The notes under the pieces were generated by a model. That model was not told the origin of the DNA. It saw nothing but the letters and a program-made list of their open reading frames with translations, and ran no database searches. A program made the translations under genes and the position numbers. 64,000 bases of DNA from positions 1,240,001-1,304,000 of the forward strand of contig NZ_BOSG01000001.1 of the NCBI RefSeq assembly GCF_018403225.1. Reading direction: 5' to 3'. This stretch comes from Paenibacillus sp. J23TS9. GTDB taxonomy: Bacteria; Bacillota; Bacilli; Paenibacillales; Paenibacillaceae. This document shows positions 39,083-47,265 of the stretch, in pieces (the first letter of the stretch is position 1; each line of letters begins with the position of its first letter).

Positions 39083-40054
39083 ATGAACCAGAATGAATTA
39101 GTACAAAGACAACAGTGGTTTGTTAATCAGAGATTTGGGATGTTTATTCATTTTAACAGCGCGACGTTTCAGTTCGCCGATACCGAAATGGAAGATTGGG
39201 AATATGGACATGAAAATAATAACGAACCCCGCAGATACATATTTGAACCTAAAGATTGGAACCCGGCAGAGCTGGACTGTGCACAGTGGGCTCGGGCTGC
39301 CAAATCGGCAGGGATGAAGTTCGCAGCTATGACAGCAAAGCATCATGAAGGATTTGATTTGTGGCCAAGCAAGTATACGGATCATTGCGTTAAGAATGCC
39401 ACCGATCAAAGAGATGTCGTACAGGAGTATCTGACTGCTTTTCGAAATGAAGGAATTGAAGCGGGATTGTATTTCTCCATGCTGGATCTGCATCATCAGA
39501 TCAACCGGAAAAAGTGCACTCCTGAAGACAAGGAGTTCATCAAAAATCAATTAGAAGAACTACTGACAAGTTACGGTGACATTCCGTTTCTTATTATTGA
39601 CGGTTGGAATGCGCATTGGGGCGGTCCGAATTATGATGATCTCCCTTTTGAGGAAATCGATGAATGGGTGAAGAAGCTGCAGCCCGGATGTTTGCTCATG
39701 AATATCAGCTGTGAAACCAATTTGAACCACACAGATATTGTTTTTTATGAAAATGCGGCCGGACAGGAAGTAGATGAGACTTTCACCGGTCCAGGTGCAA
39801 GCTGCAATATTTTAACGAAAACCTGGTTTTGGCGAACGACGGACACGACGATGGAATTGAGAACGGCTGATTGGGTAATGGATAAAATTCATGATTCGAA
39901 TAAGCATAATGTATCGTTTTTATTGAATGGAGCGCCCAATCAGCGAGGTCTGTTAGACAAAAATGTTTTGGAACGCTTTAAAGAAGTCGGGTCGAGATAC
40001 GTACAGGCTCCTGAACTCACGGAGATTCCTGAGGGCTGGATGTATAGAGCTTAA
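39083..40054 (+). CDS. GH29-type alpha-L-fucosidase
   Basis: 323-residue protein, essentially the GH29 barrel without the usual C-terminal beta-sandwich. Family features: RFGMFIHFN, AMTAKHHEGFDLWPS (81-95), and the probable nucleophile Asp173 (FLIIDGWNAHWGG). No signal peptide, so intracellular; it likely removes fucose from imported oligosaccharides. The ATG is preceded by ACAGGAGTGG. Followed by a strong terminator. Confidence 0.82.
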   Translation: MNQNELVQRQQWFVNQRFGMFIHFNSATFQFADTEMEDWEYGHENNNEPRRYIFEPKDWNPAELDCAQWARAAKSAGMKFAAMTAKHHEGFDLWPSKYTDHCVKNATDQRDVVQEYLTAFRNEGIEAGLYFSMLDLHHQINRKKCTPEDKEFIKNQLEELLTSYGDIPFLIIDGWNAHWGGPNYDDLPFEEIDEWVKKLQPGCLLMNISCETNLNHTDIVFYENAAGQEVDETFTGPGASCNILTKTWFWRTTDTTMELRTADWVMDKIHDSNKHNVSFLLNGAPNQRGLLDKNVLERFKEVGSRYVQAPELTEIPEGWMYRA

Positions 40055-40077
40055 CGGCAAATCGTAGATAAACGTAT

Positions 40078-40120
40078 AAAGACTTCTCTACCGTTGCATG
40101 AATGGTTGAGAAGTCTTTTT
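40078..40120 (+). terminator. terminator after the fucosidase gene
   Basis: AAAGACTTCTC pairs with GAGAAGTCTTT (11 bp), followed by TT. Confidence 0.88.
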
Positions 40121-40163
40121 CGTACCTATTTATCATCGGAAAACTCGATTAAATAAAATATAG

Positions 40164-40206
40164 GACGTATTATATATTGATTATTGATCTTATATGACGT
40201 ATTATA
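40164..40206 (+). promoter_or_regulatory. direct repeats GACGTATTATA before ccpN
   Basis: Two identical 11-mers at 40164-40174 and 40196-40206, exactly 32 bases (three helical turns) apart, cover the region just upstream of ccpN. The AT-rich, ATGA-containing form recalls CcpN boxes. A candidate autoregulatory site; not proven. Confidence 0.45.
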
Positions 40207-40244
40207 CAGGAATAAATCATTGCAACGGAGAGGAGGAAATCATT

Positions 40245-40883
40245 ATTAAGCTGACTTCCCGTCAATTGGAAATTTTGGATATCATCAAGAAGCATGCTCC
40301 AATAACGAGCGAACAAATCGCTGAAATGCTGAATTTAACCCGTCCAACCATCAGGTCCGATCTGTCTATCCTGGTTAGTCTGGATTATATCGACGCTAAA
40401 CCTAAAGTCGGATATTTTCCAGGAACCCGAAGAATAACGGAAGATGAGAATAAGCAGAATCTGTTTGATATGAAGGTTGGCGATATTCACGGTGTTCCTG
40501 TCATTGTCCGCGAAACGACAACAATACATGATGCGGTGGTGACCTTGTTTCTGGAAAATGTAGGCCATCTCATTGTCACCGATGAAGAAGGGAAGCTCGT
40601 AGGGATTGTATCGCGTAAAGATATGCTAAAGGTGACACTCGGCAATGCCGCTGCATCCGCCATGCCAGTGAGCTTTATCATGACACGGAGAGCTAATGTT
40701 GTGACTGTATCTCCTGAGGACTCTGTTATGGAGGCAGCGCGAAAGATTATTACGCATCAGATCGACAGCCTGCCGGTCGTGGTACCTGTGTCCTCCGGGC
40801 AGGATGGGGACGTTAATGTGGTTGGACGGATTTCCAAAACCAATATCATCAGAAAATTACTTGAAATGCTCGCAGAGGATTAG
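40245..40883 (+). CDS. ccpN: CcpN-type repressor of gluconeogenesis (HTH plus two CBS domains)
   Basis: 212 residues if started here, the same length as Bacillus subtilis CcpN. The N-terminal helix-turn-helix (ITSEQIAEMLNLTRPTIRSDLS) is followed by two CBS domains (from about 75 and about 140). CcpN represses gapB and pckA in the presence of glycolytic carbon. The only strong ribosome site (GGAGAGGAGG) lies 8 bases before an ATT at 40245 (5 bases before another ATT at 40242), with no ATG, GTG or TTG nearby. The in-frame ATG at 40194 has no ribosome site. An ATT start, as known for infC, is therefore likely. The alternative is a longer protein from 40194. Confidence 0.85.
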   Translation: MKLTSRQLEILDIIKKHAPITSEQIAEMLNLTRPTIRSDLSILVSLDYIDAKPKVGYFPGTRRITEDENKQNLFDMKVGDIHGVPVIVRETTTIHDAVVTLFLENVGHLIVTDEEGKLVGIVSRKDMLKVTLGNAAASAMPVSFIMTRRANVVTVSPEDSVMEAARKIITHQIDSLPVVVPVSSGQDGDVNVVGRISKTNIIRKLLEMLAED

Positions 40884-40896
40884 TGGGAGGAATGGG

Positions 40897-41700
40897 ATGA
40901 AACAGGCGTCAACTCGTGTTATAGCCATTTGCTCGGATGCGATCGGCGAGACTGCAGAAGCAGTGGCCTTGGCGACCCTTCGACAGTTTGAGCTAACCAA
41001 CACAGAAATCAAACGAATCATGAACGTTCGGCATGAAGACGAGATTACACGGTTAATGGAGGAAGTATCCAGCCGTGGAGGCATGGTGATTTACACCATC
41101 GTTCAACCGGAACTTAGAGAAGCCATAAAGGAAGAATCTATTCGGCTTCATGTCCGCACCGTCGATATCATGGGCCCAATGATGCAGGCTGTGATAGACA
41201 CATTTAACGATACTCCAAAACGGTTACCGGGACTCCTTCACAGACTAGATGAAGACTATTTCCGCAGAATCGAAGCCGTTGAATTTGCAGTCAACAACGA
41301 TGACGGCAAGGATGTCGGCGCTGTTCTTAAAGCGGATATTATTCTGCTTGGCGTATCGCGGGTGTCGAAAACACCGTTATCGATATTTCTCGCTCATAAA
41401 GGGAAGAAGGTCGTTAACTATCCTGTTGTACCAGAACTGACACCACCTGCCCAATTACGGGAAGTTTACAACGGCAAAATATTCGGATTGACGATCGATG
41501 CGCAGCAGTTGGTTAAAATCCGTTCCGAGCGTCTCAAGGCTTTGGGACTTCCGGTGGATGTCCACTATGCCTCGTTAGTTCGAGTACAGGATGAACTGAA
41601 ATATGCGCAATCATTATACGATTCTTTAGGGTGCCCTGTCATAGATGTGACAGATAAGGCCATTGAAGAAACCGCAGGACTTATTATGCAGCATTTTTAA
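40897..41700 (+). CDS. yqfL: pyruvate,phosphate dikinase / PEP synthase regulatory protein (DUF299)
   Basis: 267-residue DUF299 kinase/phosphorylase: IAICSDAIGETAEAV at the start and the P-loop-like GVSRVSKTPLSIFLAH near 150. Homologues switch PPDK or PEP synthase on and off by phosphorylation; the Bacillus YqfL protein also supports CcpN action. The ATG follows TGGGAGG. It lies 13 bases after ccpN, the same pair as in Bacillus subtilis, linking control of PEP flux to gluconeogenesis. Confidence 0.93.
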   Translation: MKQASTRVIAICSDAIGETAEAVALATLRQFELTNTEIKRIMNVRHEDEITRLMEEVSSRGGMVIYTIVQPELREAIKEESIRLHVRTVDIMGPMMQAVIDTFNDTPKRLPGLLHRLDEDYFRRIEAVEFAVNNDDGKDVGAVLKADIILLGVSRVSKTPLSIFLAHKGKKVVNYPVVPELTPPAQLREVYNGKIFGLTIDAQQLVKIRSERLKALGLPVDVHYASLVRVQDELKYAQSLYDSLGCPVIDVTDKAIEETAGLIMQHF

Positions 41701-41728
41701 AGATGGAGAACATGGAGGGAAAAGAGAA

Positions 41729-42703
41729 ATGGAACATCATATAGCTTTGGAGTTGGTACGTATTACGGAGAAAGCCGCAATCGATTCGGCCCGCTGGACG
41801 GGAAGAGGCGATAAGAACAGCGCAGATAACGCAGCAACCACGGCAATCCGGAGTAAATTGAACTCCGTTGCTATAGATGGAACTGTCGTTATTGGAGAGG
41901 GTGAAATGGATGAAGCTCCAATGCTGTATATCGGGGAAAAAGTAGGCAATCGCCTTGGTCCTAAAATCGATATCGCGGTAGATCCGCTGGAAGGCACTGA
42001 AACGGTGGCTAGCGGGTTAAATAATGCCATTTCGGTTATTGCAGCAGCTCCGGAAGGGAATTTATTGCATGCTCCTGACATCTACATGGAGAAGCTGGCT
42101 GTCGGGCCAACGCTTGCCGGTCATTTATCTCTAAACGATCCCATTGAAACGACCCTTGCCAAAGCCTCAAGCATTTTGAATAAGCCTTTTTCGGATATGA
42201 CAGTATCAATTCTGGATCGGGAACGTCACCGTGAGATCATTGCTGCACTTCGAGCTGCCGGGGTCCGGATCAAGCTCTTAAGTCACGGAGATGTCATGGG
42301 TGCCATTGAAGCAGCAACCGAAAGCGAAGTCGATATGTATATTGGCTCTGGAGGCGCTCCTGAAGGTGTTCTTGCCGCTGCAGCCCTGAAATGTCTGGGT
42401 GGCGAAATGCAGGGACGCCTGCTGCCGGATGGTATTGAAGAAGTGAAGCGCTGCAAACGAATGGGAATATCTGATCCAAGCCAGCTGCTGAGTATGGAAG
42501 ACATGGTAGGCCGTGAAAGCGTGCTGTTCGTGGCAACAGGCGTAACTCCTGGGGATCTCCTTAATGGAGTGCGTTACCTGCCGAATCAGAAAGCAGAGAC
42601 CCATTCCGTTATCATGCATTCTGAGAACCAAACGATCAGCTTCCTGCGGACCATTCATAAAATGCCTATTCCGCAAGAGATTTTAACTGAAGCTGCGATG
42701 TAA
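41729..42703 (+). CDS. glpX: class II fructose-1,6-bisphosphatase GlpX
   Basis: 324 residues, lithium-sensitive-type phosphatase fold: GEGEMDEAPMLYIGEKVG and DPLEGTE carry the metal ligands; SGGAPEGVLAAAALK is also characteristic. It hydrolyses fructose-1,6-bisphosphate to fructose-6-phosphate, the committed step of gluconeogenesis. ATG 41729 follows CATGGAGGG; the frame from 41663 overlaps yqfL. Third gene of ccpN-yqfL-glpX, so enzyme and regulator are co-expressed. Confidence 0.93.
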   Translation: MEHHIALELVRITEKAAIDSARWTGRGDKNSADNAATTAIRSKLNSVAIDGTVVIGEGEMDEAPMLYIGEKVGNRLGPKIDIAVDPLEGTETVASGLNNAISVIAAAPEGNLLHAPDIYMEKLAVGPTLAGHLSLNDPIETTLAKASSILNKPFSDMTVSILDRERHREIIAALRAAGVRIKLLSHGDVMGAIEAATESEVDMYIGSGGAPEGVLAAAALKCLGGEMQGRLLPDGIEEVKRCKRMGISDPSQLLSMEDMVGRESVLFVATGVTPGDLLNGVRYLPNQKAETHSVIMHSENQTISFLRTIHKMPIPQEILTEAAM

Positions 42704-42723
42704 CGAACTCATTATAATGAAGA

Positions 42724-42765
42724 GAAGTATGAAACAGGTTACACTGTTCGTGCTTCTTTTTTATT
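42724..42765 (+). terminator. terminator of ccpN-yqfL-glpX
   Basis: GAAG-TAT-GAAACAG pairs with CTGTTCG-TG-CTTC, then TTTTTTATTTT. Confidence 0.78.
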
Positions 42766-43640
42766 TTGAGGAGACTTGCCCAATCATAAAATGATGATAG
42801 AGCCGGTTCAAATACTAATATTAAATGTGATTAAATAATGGAAAGGAGAGGGCTGTTAATTTAAATCGCCGAATGTAGATAACGTAAATAATGTTATGTT
42901 AACTAAAATTGATTATGTTCATCTTTTCCTATGTACCAGTTAAGGTTCAATGACAACTGATCATCATGAGAGTAAACTTTGGATAAAAGCGCTAAGGGTA
43001 TACGGAAGATAATTCAAATAGAAAAAGAGGCCTAAACTGAAAAAAATCTAATATATGAGAATTAAACTTTATGGATTGTTCAATATTTCACATAATTAAT
43101 GATAAATTGGGAAAGATTATAGATACAAGTTAATGCAATATAAACTGGATGTAGATAATGAAATTGGATAGAAAAATAGATCATGTAATCATCAGAAATC
43201 CATTGAATTTAGAAATGTATTGAATAAAATCCAGTTCTGGAAGCTTATTATAAAAGTTAATCAAGTTAGGATGAATTATTAGATATTGATTATTAAGATC
43301 AGTGATAACTGATAACTGATAACTGATAATTCTAAAGATCCAATACTAAATGATGAACAGCCAACATGAACAACCAACATGAACAACTTGACTAGAACGA
43401 AATAAATTAACTTAATAATAACAATGGATAATAATAATGAAGAAAAAAAGATTAAGAACAAAGGAAATAGCAAAGTATAAAGAAAAGCTATAACAGGTAA
43501 AAAATGTATGATGAATGAGTAATTTAAGCTAAATGTTATTAGCCTTATTGGTTTTCTTTAAGACATAAACACAAAACTCGTATTTTGTACATATGTTATA
43601 AATGTTGTATACCTCTTTTGTACACATGGTTTCTAATGGA
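42766..43640. other. AT-rich, purine-skewed region without genes
   Basis: About 870 bases of clearly lower GC than the flanks, with strong purine excess on the plus strand and stops in all frames. It contains four tandem ATAACTG-type 8-base repeats at about 43302-43329 and a duplicated AACATGAACAACC block near 43365-43388. No RNA gene or promoter could be supported. Confidence 0.5.
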
Positions 43641-43651
43641 TTGTTGTCGGA

Positions 43652-43696
43652 GGACAAGAACATGTACCGTACCTTTAAAGGACAAGAACTTGTACC
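43652..43696 (-). repeat. REP-like repeat, site 1 (two units)
   Basis: GGACAAGAACATGTACC (43652-43668) and GGACAAGAACTTGTACC (43680-43696), both the reverse complement of the 17-bp unit GGTACAAGTTCTTGTCC found again at 46.6 and 50.9 kb. Confidence 0.8.
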
Positions 43697-43793
43697 CTTT
43701 GCCGTCCTTTTGGATTTCTTCCATCATCGTTTTAAACAAAAAATAAAAAACCCGGGATTAATCATTAACAGTGTTAGACGAAGGTGCTTTGAG

Positions 43794-44316
43794 TTACCCC
43801 TGAATGTCTATTTCTCTTAAAAAGATCTCTGTGTCTTTAAGTGTCTTATTATACGGTTCGTTATTTAAGTTTCCGTAATTAAAAAATCCATGCCCTAGTC
43901 CTTCAAATGTTATTAATCTAGAAATATTGCCTTTAGATCTCATTTTGCTTGTAAAATCTATTACATCCTCTATTGGAATGTTCCTATCCTCTGTACCATG
44001 AAAAAATAGGCTTGGTGGTAATCCCCCTCTTACAGCTTCTGTTGGACAAGCAAGGAGTAATTGTTCCTTTATATCAGAAAACAAGTTAATGAGCAAATCG
44101 GAATTCACGCCACCATTAAAAATTATCATGGCATTTGGTTCAGGACTTACAAGCATATTATCCTGTTGATTATTAAATTGTTCAATCATTGCTGAACATA
44201 AACACAAGTATCCACCAGCCGATGCTCCCACTGCAATTATTTTGTTTGGATCTACCTCCAGTGCCAAATCCAATTAAGAAGGTTATCAATACAACTAAAA
44301 ATTTTTTCATTTTCAT
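43794..44316 (-). pseudogene. alpha/beta-hydrolase 3' remnant behind an out-of-frame signal peptide
   Basis: The 3' part (from about 44270) encodes 159 residues of an esterase: nucleophile elbow GASAGGYL, catalytic Asp (HGTEDRNIP) and His (GLGHGFFN). The N-terminal oxyanion part (HGGG) is missing. Just upstream, an ATG at 44316 with AATGAGGTG starts a secretion signal (MKMKKFLVVLITFLIGFGTG), but in another frame, so it reads out after about 44 residues. The two pieces look joined by a deletion or recombination. Ends next to a hairpin repeat element. Confidence 0.65.
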
Positions 44317-44333
44317 TTCACCTCATTTTTCAC

Positions 44334-44425
44334 TTATCTGCCCGTTAGTTAAGAAAAGGCAGTCGAACAAAAAAGTCGGCTGCCTTCGAATTTCTTTATT
44401 CAACTATCGTCTCCCGTTAGCTTAA
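44334..44425. repeat. TGCCCGTTAG hairpin element, copy 1
   Basis: Left border CTGCCCGTTAGTTAAG, an imperfect GGCAGTCGA/TCGGCTGCC hairpin, and a right border CAACTATCGTCTCCCGTTAG. The same plan recurs at 47.1, 48.1 and 48.2 kb, with short single-border copies at 46.45 and 50.85 kb. The stop codon of the 44417 gene lies in the right border. Confidence 0.75.
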
Positions 44426-44890
44426 TAAAATACTCTGCTGTAATTTTGGGATTAACCCTTTGTAATTCATAAAACAATCTCTTATCGAAACAATTGCATA
44501 ATAAGAAGAGGGTTCTAATTCAACTAATAAACATTCATCATAAATATAGCTAATAATAAATTCCTTTTGAGGCTGAATCCCTTTTTCTATAAGCAAACTC
44601 GCTAGATCTGCATAAATTTGCTGTCCTATTTCATCAACAGACCTTTCTACTGAAAAACCCCCAGCCATGCTGCGCCACCACACTATAAAGGAACGATATA
44701 TTTCGTTATATTCATTTAATGTATTTTGATCTTGAGCAAATAATCCTTGATATATTATGTTTTTCTCATCTTCCAGGAAGTTTATGGGATGTTCAGCAAT
44801 TCGTTTTGATACTACATTCCATAACTCTCTGTAATGCATTTCAAAGTCTTCTCGAAACTCAATATTTGATGTTATGTAAGGGAATTTCAT
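44417..44890 (-). CDS. hypothetical protein in operon with a subtilase remnant
   Basis: 157 residues, no signal peptide or membrane helix. Rich in aromatic and acidic residues (FEMHYRELWNVVSKRIAEHP, SFIVWWRSMAGGF). Family not recognised. ATG 44890 follows TCGGAGTAG, 8 bases after the subtilase stop codon, so the two were in one operon. Its last residues and stop codon lie in a hairpin repeat element, so the original C-terminus may have been replaced. Possible partner, substrate or immunity protein of the peptidase; speculative. Confidence 0.6.
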   Translation of the reverse strand: MKFPYITSNIEFREDFEMHYRELWNVVSKRIAEHPINFLEDEKNIIYQGLFAQDQNTLNEYNEIYRSFIVWWRSMAGGFSVERSVDEIGQQIYADLASLLIEKGIQPQKEFIISYIYDECLLVELEPSSYYAIVSIRDCFMNYKGLIPKLQQSILLS

Positions 44891-44897
44891 TTCGTTA

Positions 44898-46308
44898 CTA
44901 CTCCGATTTCGATTCAGGAAGATATTTTGGACATAAATCAAAAAATTCAATGAAATAGGTGCTTCTGATTTCATTAGCAACGTACTTTTCATTAATATTC
45001 CTCCTAATTAGCTTTGAAGTATAACACTTCCCTCCCATTCTAACACTAGGGGATTCATCTGAAAGACAATGTAATATATCTAAAGAACTCATAATTAATG
45101 GTTGGGTCGAAAGAACAGTAATCGCTGCTGCCCTTACTTTATATGAAGGGTGGTATAACAACTTTTGCACAATACTTGCTGCTTCATTAGGTGCTTTTTC
45201 AGGTAAAAAAGATAAAAGTATATCAGTAACATTGTGATCAAAGCAGCTGATTTTTTCTATTTTTTCTTCTAAAGAACGTTCTCTCCAATGTTTCCACTGT
45301 AAATACATAGAACTCTGAATGTCAGCGTCAGTAATTTGATGAAAATCAAACATGAAAACACTTGAGGATGCAAGCCCAGCCTTAAATTCTACCCATTCTT
45401 CATTCCATTCGGAGCTGGAAACCAGTGCTATTTTGACTTGTTCAGCTGTCAAGTCGGGTTTTACTTGCAATAAACATGCTGCCAATCCTAGAACTATGGG
45501 AGCCGCATAAGATGTCCCCCATTGTCGAGCATAATTTGGAGGAAGATTGTCGTGCATCACTGTATAATGATTTAATCGTTCTTCTTCTGACTTAAATGGG
45601 AACGGCAAAACAACATTCATTGCTGGAGCCAAAATATCAGGATTCCATTTTCCATCAAACGTAAATCCCTTACAACCTGGAATAGGAGTAGCAATTTCAT
45701 TTTTTCCACTTTCAGGTATAGCAACGCCTCCAACAGATAAAATGGAGGGTGAAATGATAGAACTACTAGTAAGTTCATTATTGTTTCCGGATGCCACTAC
45801 AACCAATATTCCCTTGTGAACTAACTCCTCACATAAAATACGAAGAGGATCTGCTTGCCAAGGAAGAAGTCCCGTGTCCCTTTGACCAACAACTGTTAAA
45901 ACAACCCCCCCTTATCCCATATTTTTATCCATATTGATTCACCCACTCTAACGCACTCCCTATATTTTTTTCAACTTCTTCTGCCGTTCTTAGCGATCCT
46001 GCTTCAATTAAGTACATATCTGCTTCTGGAGCAACCCCAGTATACCTTTCATTTGACAACAATCCATTTCCTCCAGCAGCAGCAGCTGTCCATAATCCGT
46101 GAAGACCATTATTCAGTTGTGCTTCACTTGTAATTTTAATTGGTACTGGATTGTCTGTATGTGTTTTTACCAAAAAAGAATTTCTATTGTGGTTAGAAAT
46201 AATGTCTGGGTGACAATAAAAACTACCATCAATAATGGAAATTTTCACCCCTTTACCAGTAATGTTTTTTGGAATATGAAGAAAATCTCTGATTGAAGTC
46301 CAATTCAT
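44898..46308 (-). pseudogene. S8 subtilisin-like peptidase with C-terminal HEAT-like region, frame broken
   Basis: Two open pieces of one protein of about 470 residues. The 5' piece from ATG 46308 (RBS ACAGGAGG) has the Asp27 site (SIIDGSF) and His70 site (NNGLHG). The 3' piece has the oxyanion region (ASGNNN) and the Ser site (GTSYAAP), followed by helical repeats (YHPSYKVRAAAITVLS). Between them, at about 45905-45930, the reading frame is lost. Adding one base before the TAAAAATA and one G to a 7-G run restores …QYGIKIWDKGG-VVLTVVG. No signal peptide, so cytoplasmic. Two small deletions suggest decay or assembly error. Confidence 0.75.
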
Positions 46309-46449
46309 TTTAATTCCTCCTGTTTAGTTATCCTTACAAACACAAAATAGTCCCCGACACTAAAGACCAAGGACTACCCAAATATAAATCCATATTTTAC
46401 CATAATTTAATTATATCACAATAATTTAAGAAATAAAGTTCTTCCTGAA

Positions 46450-46472
46450 ACTATCCTGCCCGTTAGTTTAAC
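46450..46472. repeat. TGCCCGTTAG border, solitary copy
   Basis: ACTATCCTGCCCGTTAG at 46450-46466, identical to the border of the complete elements but without a hairpin. It contains the stop codon of the 46463 ORF. Confidence 0.65.
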
Positions 46473-46675
46473 ACCTGATTATTTTCCTGGTCTAATACCT
46501 TTTTTATGATTCCAAAAGAAATGGCTGCAAGAGCTTTCCGAATGGACAAATTCTTTATTTTCAATGTCAACTCTACAAATATGGATCTGTTTAGATCATC
46601 ATCAAATCGGTAATCGGACCATGTTCTTGTCCTTTTCGGCAATCGGTACAAGTTCTTGTCCTTGACTCGGGACAA
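46463..46675 (-). CDS. doubtful 70-aa ORF partly built from a repeat
   Basis: The first third (SRVKDKNLYRLPKRTRTWSDYRF) is a translation of the REP-like repeat, and the stop lies in a TGCCCGTTAG border. The middle (LTLKIKNLSIRKALAAISFGIIKKVL) looks like a natural amphipathic or membrane-near helix, so this may be the end of an older gene captured between repeats. No good ribosome site. Kept as a low-confidence entry. Confidence 0.2.
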   Translation of the reverse strand: MSRVKDKNLYRLPKRTRTWSDYRFDDDLNRSIFVELTLKIKNLSIRKALAAISFGIIKKVLDQENNQVLN

Positions 46676-46749
46676 GAACTTGTACCGATAAAACCAAAAA
46701 GCCGCTTAAATAGCGACTTTCAATGGGACTATGTTCTTGTCCCTCGACA
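46603..46749. repeat. REP-like repeat, site 2 (four units)
   Basis: Units at 46616-46632, 46645-46661, 46670-46686 (inverted) and 46725-46743, with a central snapback GGTACAAG…CTTGTACC and an inner hairpin CGCTTAAATAGCG. The whole block matches site 3 (50906-51032) almost base for base, apart from one extra unit here. Confidence 0.85.
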
Positions 46750-46836
46750 ATTGTGTCACAAACAAACATTTATTATATGTCACTTTGATTTATCATTGCC
46801 ATCTGCCATTTAAATCCCTTTCCCGTGTCAGTAATA

Positions 46837-46870
46837 AAAAACCACTGATTCATTTTTGATCAGTGGTTTT
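46837..46870 (-). terminator. terminator after a 33-aa ORF
   Basis: Perfect 12-bp stem AAAACCACTGAT/ATCAGTGGTTTT with a 10-base loop and TTTTTTATT on the minus strand, 10 bases past the TGA of the small ORF at 46881. Confidence 0.75.
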
Positions 46871-46880
46871 AAACTTGAAT

Positions 46881-46982
46881 TCATCGGTTTTCCAGAACTC
46901 TTGCTCCTGGATTTATGGTGTAGATTTCTTCACCAAATACAGCTTGCGAGATATCAATATCGTCATATTGATCCGCCTCCAT
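46881..46982 (-). CDS. possible small peptide, 33 aa
   Basis: Minus-strand frame MEADQYDDIDISQAVFGEE… ending ARVLENR, a composition unlike random translation of this AT-rich region. It has a TATAAT about 70 bases upstream, a GAGGGAGGGG and an AAAGGAG between, and a strong terminator right after the stop. The ATG is rather far from both ribosome sites. The frame stays open upstream through codons ATT CCA ATA AAA GGA, so a non-canonical start would give about 46 residues. Function unknown. Confidence 0.35.
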   Translation of the reverse strand: MEADQYDDIDISQAVFGEEIYTINPGARVLENR

Positions 46983-47085
46983 AACAATAAGGTTGATTGT
47001 TAGAACTCCTTTTATTGGAATCCCCTCCCTCGAGTATTAATGAAGTTCTTATATTATAAAATGTAAGGGACTCTAATTTGTTACG

Positions 47086-47177
47086 TTATCCTGCCCGTTA
47101 GCGGAACACGGCTGCCGATGCATGCCGGCAGCCGTGTTTTAGTTTAATTATTGAGCTATCGTTTCCCGTTAGCTTAA
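47086..47177. repeat. TGCCCGTTAG hairpin element, copy 2
   Basis: Left border TTATCCTGCCCGTTAG, perfect stem CGGCTGCCG/CGGCAGCCG around ATGCATGC, right border GAGCTATCGTTTCCCGTTAG. Confidence 0.8.
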
Positions 47178-47265
47178 CGCCTTTCCACTAGGGTAATAAG
47201 ATAATTTAATTCGAACATCCGTAGCGGAATTACAGTGACTAATTTGCGTCGTTTGTTATTACTGC

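Noticed and set aside
43602..43820. 72-aa ORF
   Set aside because: Runs through the REP-like units; no ribosome site.
46750..46850. Minus-strand frame MNQWFFITDTGKGFKW of about 26 aa
   Set aside because: Its start is inside a terminator hairpin; too short to support, though it may be a gene remnant.
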